From the NCBI GenBank assembly GCA_037178855.1, contig JASJZC010000007.1:5456001-5520000 (forward strand): 64,000 nucleotides of DNA, in the 5' to 3' direction. The DNA is from Oscheius sp. JU75 (taxonomy: Eukaryota > Nematoda > Chromadorea > Rhabditida > Rhabditidae). Positions 23,824 through 35,305 of this stretch are shown piece by piece. The notes beneath the pieces were generated by a model. The model saw only the letters and a list, made by a program, of their open reading frames with translations. It had not been told where the DNA came from and ran no database searches. How positions within the stretch are numbered: the first letter of the stretch is position 1; each line of letters begins with the position of its first letter. Made by a program: the position numbers and the translations under genes.

Positions 23824-24529
23824 ATGTTCGGTGAAATCAAGACTTTCGATTCGCGCAAGCGTTCTGCTCCCGAGCCGCTGTTTGTTCAAGATTTATCACA
23901 GAAGGAGAATGTCTTCGTCGTGCCAGGTAATTTGACGTTTATGGTTACACAATTTGAACTAGCATAGAGTTAGGATGTTAAGTTCTGATAGATTACCGGA
24001 AAATTTGTAATCAGTTAGGATAAGATTTGGTTACGTAGCAGTTCCGGAAATATGTAATATAATTGATTGTGGAAAAGTCTCTATCGTAACGTTGAATCAA
24101 ATATTTTACATCTTTTGCTCTGTGTTTCGCTGCAATTTCCTTTACTGGAAGCGAGTCTTTTAAAAACCAAAAACTCTCTTCCGCCAATGACATATTCAGG
24201 AAGAACAAAACACTACTTGACTACTTATCCAATTTAAAATAACCACACGGAGGCTTCTTGGCTCTAATTTCTAAATATGCCCAGCCTAAACTAACATGCT
24301 GCTATCGGTATCAATCACGGCGTATGGCCGTTTCCCTTTTCTTAGACAGGCCGAGACCATGTTTTGCCATCGATAACAAAAAAGCATTGTTTGGTGGGAG
24401 ACAAGAGAAAAACTGTGTTATAACAATCTTTTAGAAAAGAAGATTCGGGAGGCACAGAGCGTCTGTCTGAAGTGTCTGGCTGGCGACGGAGGCCACATCA
24501 CTCACGTGCTCTCGTCCGTCCCAAAGTGA
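23824..24529 (+). CDS. Possible small two-exon gene, about 66 residues, unknown
   Basis: Exon 23824-23926 (starts MFGEIKTFDSRKRSAPEPLF) ends in a clean CCAG|GTAATT donor. Exon 24435-24529 follows a TCTTTTAG acceptor and continues in frame with KKIREAQSVCLKCLAGDGG to a stop. A TTCAAATCAG acceptor sits just before the start. Intron of ~508 bp, long for this region. No signal peptide or known domain. Could be chance. Confidence 0.35.
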
Positions 24530-24553
24530 AAAGTAGGGAATTTTGTTTTCAGA

Positions 24554-24870
24554 CTAGTAATAATGTTCAGACACTCGAGATCGCCCTACAGCGTCTTTCG
24601 CAGCTGATCTTTTTCCGCTTTGTTCAACTATCCCCTGACTATACTTGCTAGTCTCTCTCGATACTGGGTTGGGATCTGTTTCTGTAAGATTTTCCACTGT
24701 ATCCGTCCATTCAAGCCAGTCGATGGGTTTCTGCACATCTGTATATACAAGTTTTTCTGCTTATTTGAATGAACTTTCTCGAAAAGTTCCTCTAATTGGA
24801 CAGAGCTCAGCATGTGTAGAACAGATTTAACGACCCACTTCTAAACAAAAAGACTACGCAGGGCTCTTCT
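24554..24870 (-). CDS. Doubtful exon(s), unknown
   Basis: A frame KWVVKSVLHMLSSVQLEELF (24835-24770) is followed by a possible 36-nt intron and either of two open frames to stops at 24630 or 24554. Neither is recognised and no upstream exon could be fixed. Confidence 0.2.
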
Positions 24871-26640
24871 CGCAATCTATCATAACAAAAACAAAATCAT
24901 CATTTGATCAGGAACGGACGAAATCTTTTTTTCCAGGTTAATTATCACGTTTCATAATTGGAGACCACCTAAGCTGCGGAAGTTCTCGTATGTCTGCAAA
25001 TGATTCACACTCTCGAGTCGTCTGATACGTTAATATGCATTCACTTCACAATGTGAAATGACGTAGTATCACACAGATTTCTAGCTAGTAACAACAGTAA
25101 CCGACTTTTTCCTTCTTTATTCTGTAAAGTATTAGCCTCTTGCTGCAATAACAATTGTTTAAAATAAGTACTGTGGGTTGTTTTTCAAATAAAACTACAT
25201 TGTAACTGACAGCTAGTCGAGCTTTTCGTGGTACTCGTCATCTGATGTCCTCTAGAAATAACTGTCGTTTCAAAGGTATAATTATCTTTTTATCTTTATC
25301 TTTCTACTTGGTATGTTTTCTTGCATAGCACGTAATCCCCTTGCTCTGTTGCTCAGAGCAGGACATCTTTTGAAGAAACTGTTTCATCGATCAAAAACTG
25401 CGATATTAGTACGCGTAAACCAGGAACCAACCTTGGACCGTCAAATGAACATTTATTGATATGATAACGTAGATCAATGGTATCTTTTTAGATATTTGGA
25501 AACTGTTATGCAGTTAAACACTCTAGAATATGAGTCGAATTGTTCTTGTTGAACTAACATTGAGTCTCTGAAACGAGCAATATAGTTGCTTCACGAAGGC
25601 TTGGCAAATTTACGACTACGGCAGTTGTTCACCTTTTGTGATGTTGTTAATTGAGCGGGTTCCGATTCTTCTTAACTTTTTCCCACTTTTAAAAGGTCGA
25701 TTCGTCCCTTTAAGGTAAGGACGGAACAACGACGAAGGATTTCTGGCTGCCTGATCCTCAAGCAGCTCCGCCCCTGAGCGCGCTTCCTAGCTCTCATGCG
25801 CGTCTCTCGAGCGATCGTCTTTCTGTTTGCAGTGTAAGTTTGACACAGTGTCATAACTTTGAAGATTTACTTGTAGTTGCTGTTCTGATTTTGACCGTTC
25901 TTCTTATACTGACCAGAATTGATGGTACACCTCAAAGTTTTAAGTATCCAAGAAGGTCTCAGTTTTAAAAGTCAACAAATTTCTATTTGTTCACTGTCCC
26001 CTCGGCGAAATATTCCTGCCGTGTAGATTCCATTCAATCTGTCGTCTGGCCAAAGAGGTCTTCTTTTGGCTTTGGGACAAAACGATATTCGGAAGAGGTC
26101 TTACTCAGATTCAGCTATTATGAGCGGGCCGCAGTCTATCATGAACCAAGGTTAATGGTGTCATGGAACTATGTAGACCGAGAGCAAATAGGTTTTTCAT
26201 CATAAAACCACAATGCTTTTATCTGAGCTATCGTTTTGGTACATTATCACAGTAACTAATTGTTCGGATATTTCAACATGAATTTGACGACTAATTCCGG
26301 CACAACGTCAATCCGTTTTTAATGCGGCCAATTGTCTTCTCCTCGGATCTATAAATTCCCTAACCTTGTAGTATTGAACACATGGCAGCGCTTTTAACCA
26401 CCTAATTGGAGATCAAATCAACATCGTATTTCGACTCTTTCTGCCCATTTTTTCATTCGTGCAATGAGGAACCAACGTTTGTAGAGAGTCGGATGGACTC
26501 TTCCTTCTTGTGTTGCGACAAAGGGCTGTTGACGAGAGTCTGCTAGCTCAAATTGGGAAATTTACGCACCCTTTCCTTTACTTTCAAAGGAGCTTTTTTA
26601 TGTTTTCTTCCGTCACGAAACTTGTTCATTCCAAAAAAAA
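24871..26640. other. Intergenic, nothing convincing
   Basis: AT-rich sequence with scattered short frames. A T-rich simple repeat (TTATCTTTTTATCTTTATCT) lies near 25280-25310. No gene seen. Confidence 0.5.
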
Positions 26641-26664
26641 AATTCCAACTGTTCTAACCCACGC

Positions 26665-26967
26665 GCCGCTGCAGGTTTTTGTTCATTACAAAGGTGCGCG
26701 TAGGTCAAGAAGCCAAGTTTCGCGCACATCCCATAAAAGGAAAACAAGGAGAACCAGTCATTAAATATTTAGAAGTCAATGGAGTGAAAGGGAGCGTGGG
26801 AGACGGCTCCTTGCTCAAACAGACAATAAAGAAAATTTGCAGAGCAATCGTAATAGCCAAGCCGCCAAAGAATCTCAATCGACTTCGAAACAAAAAGCTA
26901 CAAAATGATGGACAATCCATCCCGTCTATGCAGAACAACGGACAGATGATAACCATCTATGGAGAAG
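26665..26967 (+). CDS. Orphan exon-like open frame, basic, unknown
   Basis: A ~100-codon frame from a GCTGCAG acceptor-like site to GGAGAA|GTGAGT, a strong donor, with VRVGQEAKFRAHPIKGKQGE, VIKYLEVNGVKGSVGDGSLL and KNLNRLRNKKLQ. It has no ATG near its start, so it would be an internal exon, yet no partner exons were found and its phase does not match the GluCl exon at 27962. Confidence 0.25.
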
Positions 26968-26969
26968 TG

Positions 26970-27727
26970 AGTTCATTTTTTCATCGGTTGGAGTTGTGTA
27001 AGTGACGGGAATGATGTTTGTCTTTGTGAAGTGTACTGTCTCGGGGCACCCGAACAATGTCTTTTCCCGTGGATCAGTTTGGAGACATTTGTCGTTCGAA
27101 TAGTAGTAGGTCCGTCCGAAACGAGGAAGCAGAAAATGTGTTTACTTTTTAAGCTTATTAAGTTTCATTCAAGTGGCTAAGAGTTCTTTTAATCAAAACG
27201 TCTAACAAATTTTTTCGAAACCCCTAGAGGGGATTTCAAGAAAAAACTACTTCCTTCCCTGCGTAGTTTGGCACGTGGCTCTTTTTGAGAGGCTCCTAAT
27301 AAAAATAGGAACTTCGGCTGAATACACCTGAATCGGCAGTTGTCTTTAATCTTTTCCTAAAGAATTAAGCTTAGGGTTAAAACAGAGAGCTCTCTTCCAA
27401 GTAGCCAAACTATTTCTGGCTCATACCTGCTGCCACACATAATAGCATCTCAAACGTTTTTTGTACCATTGTTTCGTCTACTCAGCAAATAGCCTTCCAA
27501 GTGGCAATATGTTCCCAGATTAACAATGAAGCGCCCTCACGAAATATGAGCTTCCTTCCAGTATACTTGAGAGTTTCGCGCAACGTTCGAGACGAAGACG
27601 AAACAAAAGAGTCTAAAAGTTTTGGTTCAAACATCGCTAGACCTTGAGAATTCGACGGGCCCTTGGGCTGGGATCACACTTTAAAAAAATAAGTAACGAC
27701 AGGCATGCTTCTTTTCCCATCACAATT
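26970..27727. other. Upstream region of the GluCl gene
   Basis: No coding exon that I can defend. Presumed promoter and 5' UTR of the channel gene. Confidence 0.35.
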
Positions 27728-29925
27728 ATGCAAACTCTTGCGTGTTTGCAAGCTTGTTTGGGATTTCTTCCGTTTTCACTAAGACCCAGACTTGCGCAAG
27801 AAGATTCTCCTTGCTTCCGGGAATGCGTGCAAAAACATGATAAGTTTTGCTGTTTCTATTGTCGGGATACTTGAACAACAGCCTTTTGCCCTCATAAGTT
27901 TCATTAGATACGGGGTCTGACTAAGATTGGACTCCCAGGCAGCTTTTGTCTATTTGTGCAGTGATTTGGAACAAAATTTCCATTTGAAGGACGGCTTAGA
28001 CGACGGCAAAAATGGAAGTCCGCGGGGAGGGAGCACCCGGAAAGAAGAGGAGCCAGGCGAGGATGATCTCGACGAAATCCTGGCGGGAGACCTCGACTCA
28101 ATGGAGTGAGTACAGACAAAAGAAACTATTTAGCTCCATCTCGTAGTATAACGACGTGACGAAAAAAGCAAATTCAGGCAAACGACGACACAAAGGACAA
28201 CGACTACAGAACGATTCACCACAACTTCTGAAATCGCTCGCGTGAGGATGATGGTGTGTAGTACAACATACCTTTGCCTGGAATCTTAAGTTGCATAGTT
28301 AACCCTAGTTCCTAAGTTCTCTGAACGTTTTGTTATTCTCTGTGTTTTAGAGAGGTTTCCAGGTCCATGCCCCCATTATGCAACCACAGTCTTCTGACAC
28401 AGAGCTGTTAGAACAGTTGCTAACAAAAGGATACGATTGGAGAGTCAGACCACCTGGAGAGGATGGTACTCTTCATGGAGGCCCTGTTGTAGTCTCAGTG
28501 AACATGCTCGTTAGGAGTATTTCCAAAATCGACAACGTGAACATGGAATACAGTGTTCAGCTCACTTTCCGTGAAAGCTGGAAAGATGTTAGATTGCAGT
28601 AAGGCATATATTTGACTAATACAATGGGTTTTCATTAGATACGAAAAAGATAGTGACGGAAACATGAAGTCTGGAGTGCCTGACTTCCTGATTCTAACTG
28701 CCGGTCAACAAATTTGGATGCCGGACTCGTTCTTCCAGGTATGGATGGTAACAAAAACCAGCAAAATATTGTTCTAGAATGAGAAACAGGCCTACAAACA
28801 CATGATCGATAAGCCAAATGTGCTCATCAGAGTACACAAAGATGGTATAATCCTCTACTCTGTCAGAATATCCTTGGTTCTTTCGTGTCCCATGCACCTG
28901 CAGGTATGTTCTTCTATTGATACGCGGATAGTATATTTAGTACTATCCAATGGACGTGCAAAAGTGCTTCATCGATCTTGCTTCATATGCATATACTACT
29001 AAAGATATTGGTAAGCATGAGATTTTCTTAAACGAAAGCAATATAGAATACGCGTGGAAGAGCATAGAGCCGGTTCAGTTGAAAGCGGGTCTGAGCTCTT
29101 CTCTTCCTTCATTTATGCTTCGAAATGTTAGCACAACTTACTGTACCAGTACGACGAATACGGGAGCTTATTCTTGTCTCCGAACTGTACTTGAACTGGA
29201 GAGACAATTCAGGTAAACTTATCTCCTCAAAGCAAATTTAAATGTTTAGTTATTACCTTCTGCAATTATACATTCCGTCTTTCATGCTTGTAATTGTGTC
29301 TTGGGTCAGTTTTTGGATTGACAGGACTGCTGTGCCAGCAAGAGTCACACTGGGAGTAACTACTTTGCTTACAATTACTACTCAAGTCAGTTTGTATAGC
29401 TGTAGCGCGTATGAAAAAGTTCAGGCATCGGGTATCAGCTCAAAGCTACCGCCAGTTGCCTATATCAAAGCTATCGATGTATGGATTGGAGCTTGCATGA
29501 CATTCATCTTCGGTGCTTTATTAGAATTTGCCTTTGTTACTTACAAAGCGAATCGAATCGAAGCCTCACAACGTTTGTAGCAACTTTTTTAATTCTAAGT
29601 ATCATTGTAGGAAAAAAGCGAGAACAGTCACTACTTCTTAAGAACGGAGAAGTATGGGTGCCAAGATCAGTGGCTGAACAAGAAAGAGAAGTAGATAAGG
29701 CTCGCCAAGTACACAATCGAAAGACCGAGAAGAATCGCTGCTTCAGGTGAAACACTTTTCATATAAACAATATATCTATTCAGGTGGCTGGAACGCTACA
29801 CCGAATGGCACGATAGAGCTAAACGAGCCGATCTCTTGTCCAGAATCCTTTTTCCCATTGCATTCCTTACTTTTAACGCAGCCTACTGGGTGCATTACAC
29901 ACGATATCAAGCCACTGATTCCTAA
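27728..29925 (+). CDS. Glutamate-gated chloride channel subunit (AVR-15/GLC type Cys-loop receptor)
   Basis: Twelve exons give about 535 residues. Proposed signal peptide [20 protein letters not shown]. An acidic then Thr-rich N-terminal extension (27962-28250). Ligand domain: [20 protein letters not shown] (28540), [13 protein letters not shown], Cys-loop [15 protein letters not shown] (28885-28970), and the second Cys pair typical of GluCl ([18 protein letters not shown], 29130). TM1 [22 protein letters not shown]2 with the anion-selective [19 protein letters not shown]3 [20 protein letters not shown], and TM4 [20 protein letters not shown]. It forms a pentameric glutamate-gated chloride channel in nerve or muscle; this family is the avermectin target. 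Exon 1 (27728-27843) is joined by phase only. Convergent with the LDLa membrane protein. The exact C. elegans orthologue (avr-15, glc-1, avr-14) is undecided. Confidence 0.9.
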
Positions 29926-30088
29926 ATTGAGTTGTCTGTTTACTACCCTATTCAATAGGGCTCGTTTATAGTCATATGCATAGTTGTATTACAACTCTCG
30001 GTGATTTCATCCGAACACGTGGTCTGCCCAATACTTACATTGTTGTACATGATATTGAATAACTTTATGCTACAGTCTATGAATCTTT

Positions 30089-31525
30089 TTACAGTATTTT
30101 CCCACCGCCTACTGAGGCTCTTTTCCAAGTAGTCTTTTTCTCCGCAACTCGAGCAGTGTTGTACAAAGCTGGCAGAGTCTAAAAAAACTGCACTGCATAA
30201 TTCAGACAGTGTAAACAAACCTGTCTTCGTAGGAACAGCTCGTGCCTATGAACGGGCGGTGCACAGAGTTCTCTCATTGGTGACGTAGAAGCTTGGTCTT
30301 CGGCTTCTGCAAACGAAAAGATATGTTACGCGAGGCATCTTACCCGGCTCTTGCTCTTTTAGGGATGCAGCTGGCTCAAAATTCAGACGGGAGAGAATAG
30401 AAGGACGATGACGTTTTTCTCCAGAAGTCTTTCTAATCGGTGGCGGTGTTTGTCTTTCCAAGACTGGCGGAGAAACTACTGCTGTTGGGGACTTAGATAT
30501 CTCCTTGCTAGCATCCCTGAATAAAATATTATTTTACAATTCTCCAATTACCGAATATATTTGGCAAAGGCCTGTCTAGATTTTCTGTTCTGTGTGAGAT
30601 AGAATCTGGACGAATAGCAGTATCCTGCTGAGCAAAGAGAAAGCGTTAGGAAAAACACTGAAATATGCACTTTATAACTTGGAAATAACTCACCGATAAA
30701 GCCGAGATTGAGCAGAAAGAAACCGATTAACATCATTTGACTGGATGATAGAGCGTCTCTGTCATATTCGAACGACGTCAATGGAATAACTTTCTAAACT
30801 TTGAATTATCCCTTTTTTTCATGAGCACTTGTGTGTGCCCACCATCCAAGTTGTAATATAAATCAAAACAAACATGCCTTCGTTTCAGAACAATTCACTT
30901 CTTCACCGCAGTTGTCGTGTTCGTCACACAAGTAGTCTCGGGAAACGCAAACTGTATGAGCTAACAATATACGGAAGCAGACAATAGTACCTGAAGGAAT
31001 GGAAGAGCAGGCGAAAGAATCCCGCCGGGAGCAATCTTTACTCGCTGTGAACACGAGCAGGGCTCGAAAATTGAGGTTCATCGGCATTTCCACTTCTACG
31101 GGGCCTTCAAAGTACTTGTAAGCCTGAACGGAATATGTTTCGAACTCGATTTACTACCTTCGCCTCCGTTTTGATGACCATCCGATCGACCTTGTTCTTC
31201 ACCACAATCTCTTTAGTATTTTTGGGTTGTCTGTGAGAGAACAGGAAGAAATGAGTGATAGAAACTGGAAAGAGTTTTCTTTGAAATGTGTGATGTTACC
31301 TGCTAAACCATTTGAACTACCGGGAGTGAAGTACAACTTACACACTTCGTGAACTGCCGATTTTTCTGAAGATTGGTATGCATCTGTTGAAACGACAAGA
31401 AACTCGGAGATTGTTGCATTGCTAGAAAGTCTGTTAGGTGCATAGTAAGTTTTATACCTCGGCAGTGGACACAATCCATTGAGAAGCCTTGGTTGAGTCC
31501 AGAATACAGCTAAAATGATGAACAT
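30089..31525 (-). CDS. Single-pass membrane protein with CUB-like ectodomain and LDLa module
   Basis: About eight short exons. Signal peptide MFIILAVFWTQPRLLNG at 31525. The ectodomain includes SSEKSAVHEVCKLYFTPGSS and EIVVKNKVDRMVIKTEAKAY, compatible with a divergent CUB fold. One LDL-receptor class A module follows, C...CVSRDYLCDEHDNCGEEVNC (31000-30880). The membrane segment MMLIGFFLLNLGFIGVFFLT (30745-30640) precedes a cytoplasmic tail rich in Ser, Pro and basic residues (ERQTPPPIRKTSGEKRHRPS, 30460-30400), ending GGGKIL. The join before the membrane segment seems to use a GC donor (AAG|GCATG). CUB+LDLa+TM is the plan of Neto/SOL-2 ion-channel auxiliary proteins, but Neto has two CUB domains and this seems to have at most one. 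Function is inferred only. Confidence 0.7.
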
Positions 31526-31942
31526 CTTTTGCTGTTTGAAAGGCTATGACACCCTTAAAAATAATTGCGCTGGCCGCCTCCTCCATTCGCAGGAATTCAC
31601 CAAGAATCCTCACATAGTCAAAAACGAGAAGCCGCTAAAATGTGGGTAAACTCCGAATGATGTAGTCTTTTATTAACTTTCAATTAACGGCGAGCAAAAC
31701 CAACTGCAAATGAGCCATATTCTATTACGGCTTCCAGCTGTCGATAGAAACAAACATTTGGACTGTATTAGGACCATTATCGCATAGATGCCAAAGTTCT
31801 GTGTACTTCTCGAACTCTGTTCCACTAGAGTCTTTCATTTCGTCCTAATCAGTTGGAGAGAAACGAGGCATTGACCGATAAACGTGCCCTGGTTGCTCCA
31901 GCACTTTGTCCTTGCTCAAGTTCTCCTTCGACAAGAAAGACA
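31526..31942. other. Divergent intergenic region
   Basis: Lies between the LDLa protein start and the DGAT2-like start. No exon seen; presumed promoters. Confidence 0.4.
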
Positions 31943-33139
31943 ATGAAGTTGGCTCCTCTGAATGTCCCTCTCGACCGGAGACTTCAAACACTGGCAGTTT
32001 TGTATCTATTTACTACGTTGTTGTTTGCTCCACTCTTCACATGGATTCTTCTCTTCTATTTGGTGACTTTCCTTATGTAAGAGGTCATTTATCATGTGTA
32101 GATGAGAACAGCGTATTGGCCTCTGGTACTGCTCTATGCTGCCTGGTTCTACTTTGACTTTCATACTCCTAAACGAGGTTCTTATCGAAATGAGTGGGCG
32201 ATGCGACTACCTCTTCACAAGTGGTATGCTGACTATTTCCCAGTAAAGCTTCATCTCTCGGAAAAACTGCCCGAAGACAAGGTGAAAATCACCAAATTAC
32301 TTTAAGGATATGTTTTTAGAACTACCTGATTGGATACCATCCTCATGGAATCTATTCTCTTGGAGCAATCATTAATTTCTCTACCAACGCAACTGGAGTC
32401 ATTGAACTTGTTCCAAAAATTAGTTTTCATCTGTGCACTCTCGTCGGTCAATTTTTCACGCCCATTAGGTAAAAAGCCATTTTATGTCCTATAATGGATT
32501 TTTCAGACGCGAATGGGCCATGCTTCATGGGATCATTGAGTGTAGTCGAGAAAGCTTGCACTACATGCTCAACTCCGAAAAGCAGGGGAACGCCTGTGTT
32601 TTGGTAGTCGGCGGGGCTGAAGAGTCCATGGATGCTCATCCCGGCATGACTGAACTGACGCTGATGAAGAGAAAGGGCTTCATTAAAGTAGCACTAGAAA
32701 CCGGTGCCTCACTGGTACCTTGCTACTCTTTCGGTGAGAATGAACTGTTCGAGCAGGTAGGCAACAAACACCATCTTATATAAACATTCTATAGGCAGAG
32801 AATCCAAAAGGGTCAAGACTCAGAGTTTTCCAAACCTGGACAAAGAGCTATTTGGGCATCCCTCCACTTCTTTTCCATGGACGAGGAATTTTCAACTATT
32901 CGTTTGGAATCTTGCCCTACAGGTTCAACATTCCAGTTCAGTGACTAATGTTTGTTACCTTTAGAAATGAGATCAACACTGTTTTGGGTAGACCAATCCA
33001 CGTGGTCAAAATCGAACACCCTGATCAGGCGGCAATTGATGATCTGCATTCCAAATACATCAAAGGACTCCAAGAAGTGTTTCATGAAAACAAGCAAAAG
33101 TACGGGTTTTCAAAAGATGCCCAACTGAATATAGTATGA
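31943..33139 (+). CDS. DGAT2/MOGAT-family acylglycerol acyltransferase
   Basis: Six exons (31943-32062, 32102-32281, 32320-32468, 32507-32756, 32795-32922, 32965-33139) encode 333 residues. The N-terminus has two membrane segments ([37 protein letters not shown]). The catalytic motif YHPHG is at 32335. Other family blocks are [65 protein letters not shown], and [15 protein letters not shown]. Enzymes of this family transfer fatty acyl from CoA to di- or monoacylglycerol on the ER membrane. Mono- versus diacylglycerol preference cannot be read from sequence. AATAAA at 33328. Confidence 0.93.
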
Positions 33140-33327
33140 TATTTTGACAATAGACTGTACATCGACCAAATTAATTCATCCCACATAACACTTACAATCC
33201 ACATGACGAATCCCGTTTTCAGTTTTCGGTGGGGCGGTCGATGAACTATTAGCATAAATCCCGCAGCGGTCGGCGCGCTGACTTTTCCCCTGCAGACTGT
33301 ACGTTCATTAAAAACGTCTGCATTCAC

Positions 33328-33333
33328 AATAAA
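33328..33333 (+). terminator. Poly(A) signal after the DGAT2-like gene
   Basis: AATAAA 189 nt beyond the stop codon and 57 nt before the next same-strand ATG (33390). Confidence 0.6.
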
Positions 33334-33389
33334 CTTTCTTCCCTGCTTTCCTCGTCATTCTCGCCGGCCATTTGATAACTTGAGGCGAC

Positions 33390-34146
33390 ATGGTGCACAA
33401 GGAGCCTTCCTACCAGGAAGGAAACTGGTGCTGCATCACTACTTCAGCGTTTTTGGCAAGTTAAAAATGTTGGCTAATGTCCCGTTTCTTTAGTTTCTGA
33501 TCACAAATGTTGCTATTATCGCCGCCGTCAGAATTGTACTAGCGATGGAAGATGACATTCACGAGCCTTTGATTCAAGGTCTGTGTCCTTACTGAATATT
33601 ACAAACCTCAGGGGAACTTCGCAATAACCTCTACATGTTTCTGTACTTCTTCGCAACAACATTCTTCTTCGGATGCTGGTGTTGTATGTGCTGCGCCTGC
33701 AGGCCTTGCAGGTTAAAAGGTCGTCCATCTCTTAAAATTTCATTTTAGGTGGGCAGCAAAGTGCCCTGGTTCGACTTCGAAATACATTACTATCATTTCG
33801 CATAAATTTATTTCGAACCATCCGAAGTTGAGGCGAACATTGAGTATTGGTAAGTTGGATTGTTAAATCCAGTAGGCTTGCTTAGAGAGCGAAATGGAAA
33901 TTGACGAGATCGTTGTAAGCCACCGCGAACCGCCTCCTTTGAGGCTTCAGAGTTCGGACAACTACCCATACGAGAACCCCAGACTTGCTCGCCAAATCGC
34001 TGATGACCGTATCATGCCGGTATCATGAAAAGAAACTAGTCTAATCCAATTTTCAGAGGGAAGCGACGCCTCACATTGTTCCTCCGCCTGCCAAGATGCC
34101 TCTAGGAAGACTTCGTTCAATGAGCATCGATGTCGGAGCGAAGTGA
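33390..34146 (+). CDS. Cys-rich two-pass membrane protein, unknown
   Basis: Not recognised. The first exon encodes MVHKEPSYQEGNWCCITTSA; later exons encode hydrophobic FLITNVAIIAAVRIVLA, then NNLYMFLYFFATTFFFGCWC running into a CCMCCACRPC cluster (33690-33712), a basic cytoplasmic part (KFISNHPKLRRTLSI), and a tail with PPPLRLQSSDNYPYENPRLA, ending SMSIDVGAK. Cys next to the membrane suggests palmitoylation. Internal joins at 33580, 33711, 33851 and 34019 fit well. The join of exon 1 (ends GCA A|GTTAAA) to the exon at 33494 does not keep frame, so either the start is elsewhere (for example the ATG at 33544) or the sequence has an indel. Confidence 0.6.
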
Positions 34147-35305
34147 TTGTTCCAAAATTAAAACTGATTTGTTTAAAATGTTGCGAAAATCCCACCCTCG
34201 CGCATCAGCGGGGGTGTCCACTTCAGTCCCTGGCATTTACACTGTGTTAAGACTTGTGCCCCTTGGTCCAGACACGCAGAGTGTGTCCGAGAGCAGTGTC
34301 TCATTAAACTCATCATCGTTTTCAATTTCACTGCAACCGATCCAAAATGCTCCAAGAGCCAGAAAGTACAGCCGGAGCTCAGCTTCCCAAGTTTCGTGTG
34401 CCGGTGTGCTGCCCACTTAAAAGACTTTTTGCCGCCTCTTGATGTTTCCGCACGTGACTCTCGAACACATTCACTTGCTCTGATTCCCACCACCTCTCAG
34501 CTCTCGTCTGTGTTTTCATCCCGGATTCATTCCGCTTTCTCAACCTTTTCGATTTCTTTTAACAAAATATCCTCCTGCTCAAAAAGACAATACTCGTGAC
34601 GTTCCGAGCCAGTCCATTGTTGTTTTCAAAATAAAGGTTCTTCATCATCCTCTTGTTTGACACCTAACCGCCAAGAGCAAGCTCTGCCTCCTTCCTTCCA
34701 TCTGTTAGTGATTTACGTTCATATCACTTTGGCTTTTTATGATTATAGACAGACACATGTCAAAAAGCCGGCTGAGTGGTTTGTCATCCTAATGTAATGG
34801 TGTTTTTGTGATGGTAACCTGACCAAAATTTGCATATGTTCGACATCAACTGAGTTAGCTCCATCAACGGCGTAGCCGACAATCAACCGTCAAAGAGAAC
34901 GCTTGTTCATGAACTACACTTCCTCAGAAGACATCTTAGACGGGTTAATCTTATTTCCATTGCTTTAAAACCAAATAAGTGACAAATTACAAAAGGGTTG
35001 TTTTATACGATAAATTAAATGCTAATCACTGTTTTGAGTACCTTGAGTGTTCTATTTTCGATGTTTACCACTATGTCAATAGGCTTCTCTCCCTCGCGTC
35101 GGCGCGTAGTCCTCGGGAGCACTCGTTTCCTCTATGATCCGTTTAGTTGCTGTCCTCTGTACAAACATTCTTTTCCCTTCTGATTTGTACTATTCCGCTC
35201 AAAAAAGTAGTAGAGCATCGTCACCTCTCATATCTTACATCTTTCAGGGCAACGTGGAATCCGGCTTGTATTCTGTGAAACTCAGAACAGACGAATACCA
35301 CAACT
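34147..35305. other. Intergenic, nothing convincing
   Basis: 3' UTR of the Cys-rich protein gene, then sequence without defensible exons. A spliced 5' UTR exon of the MIF4G gene probably begins at 35247 behind a TCTTTCAG acceptor. Confidence 0.4.
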
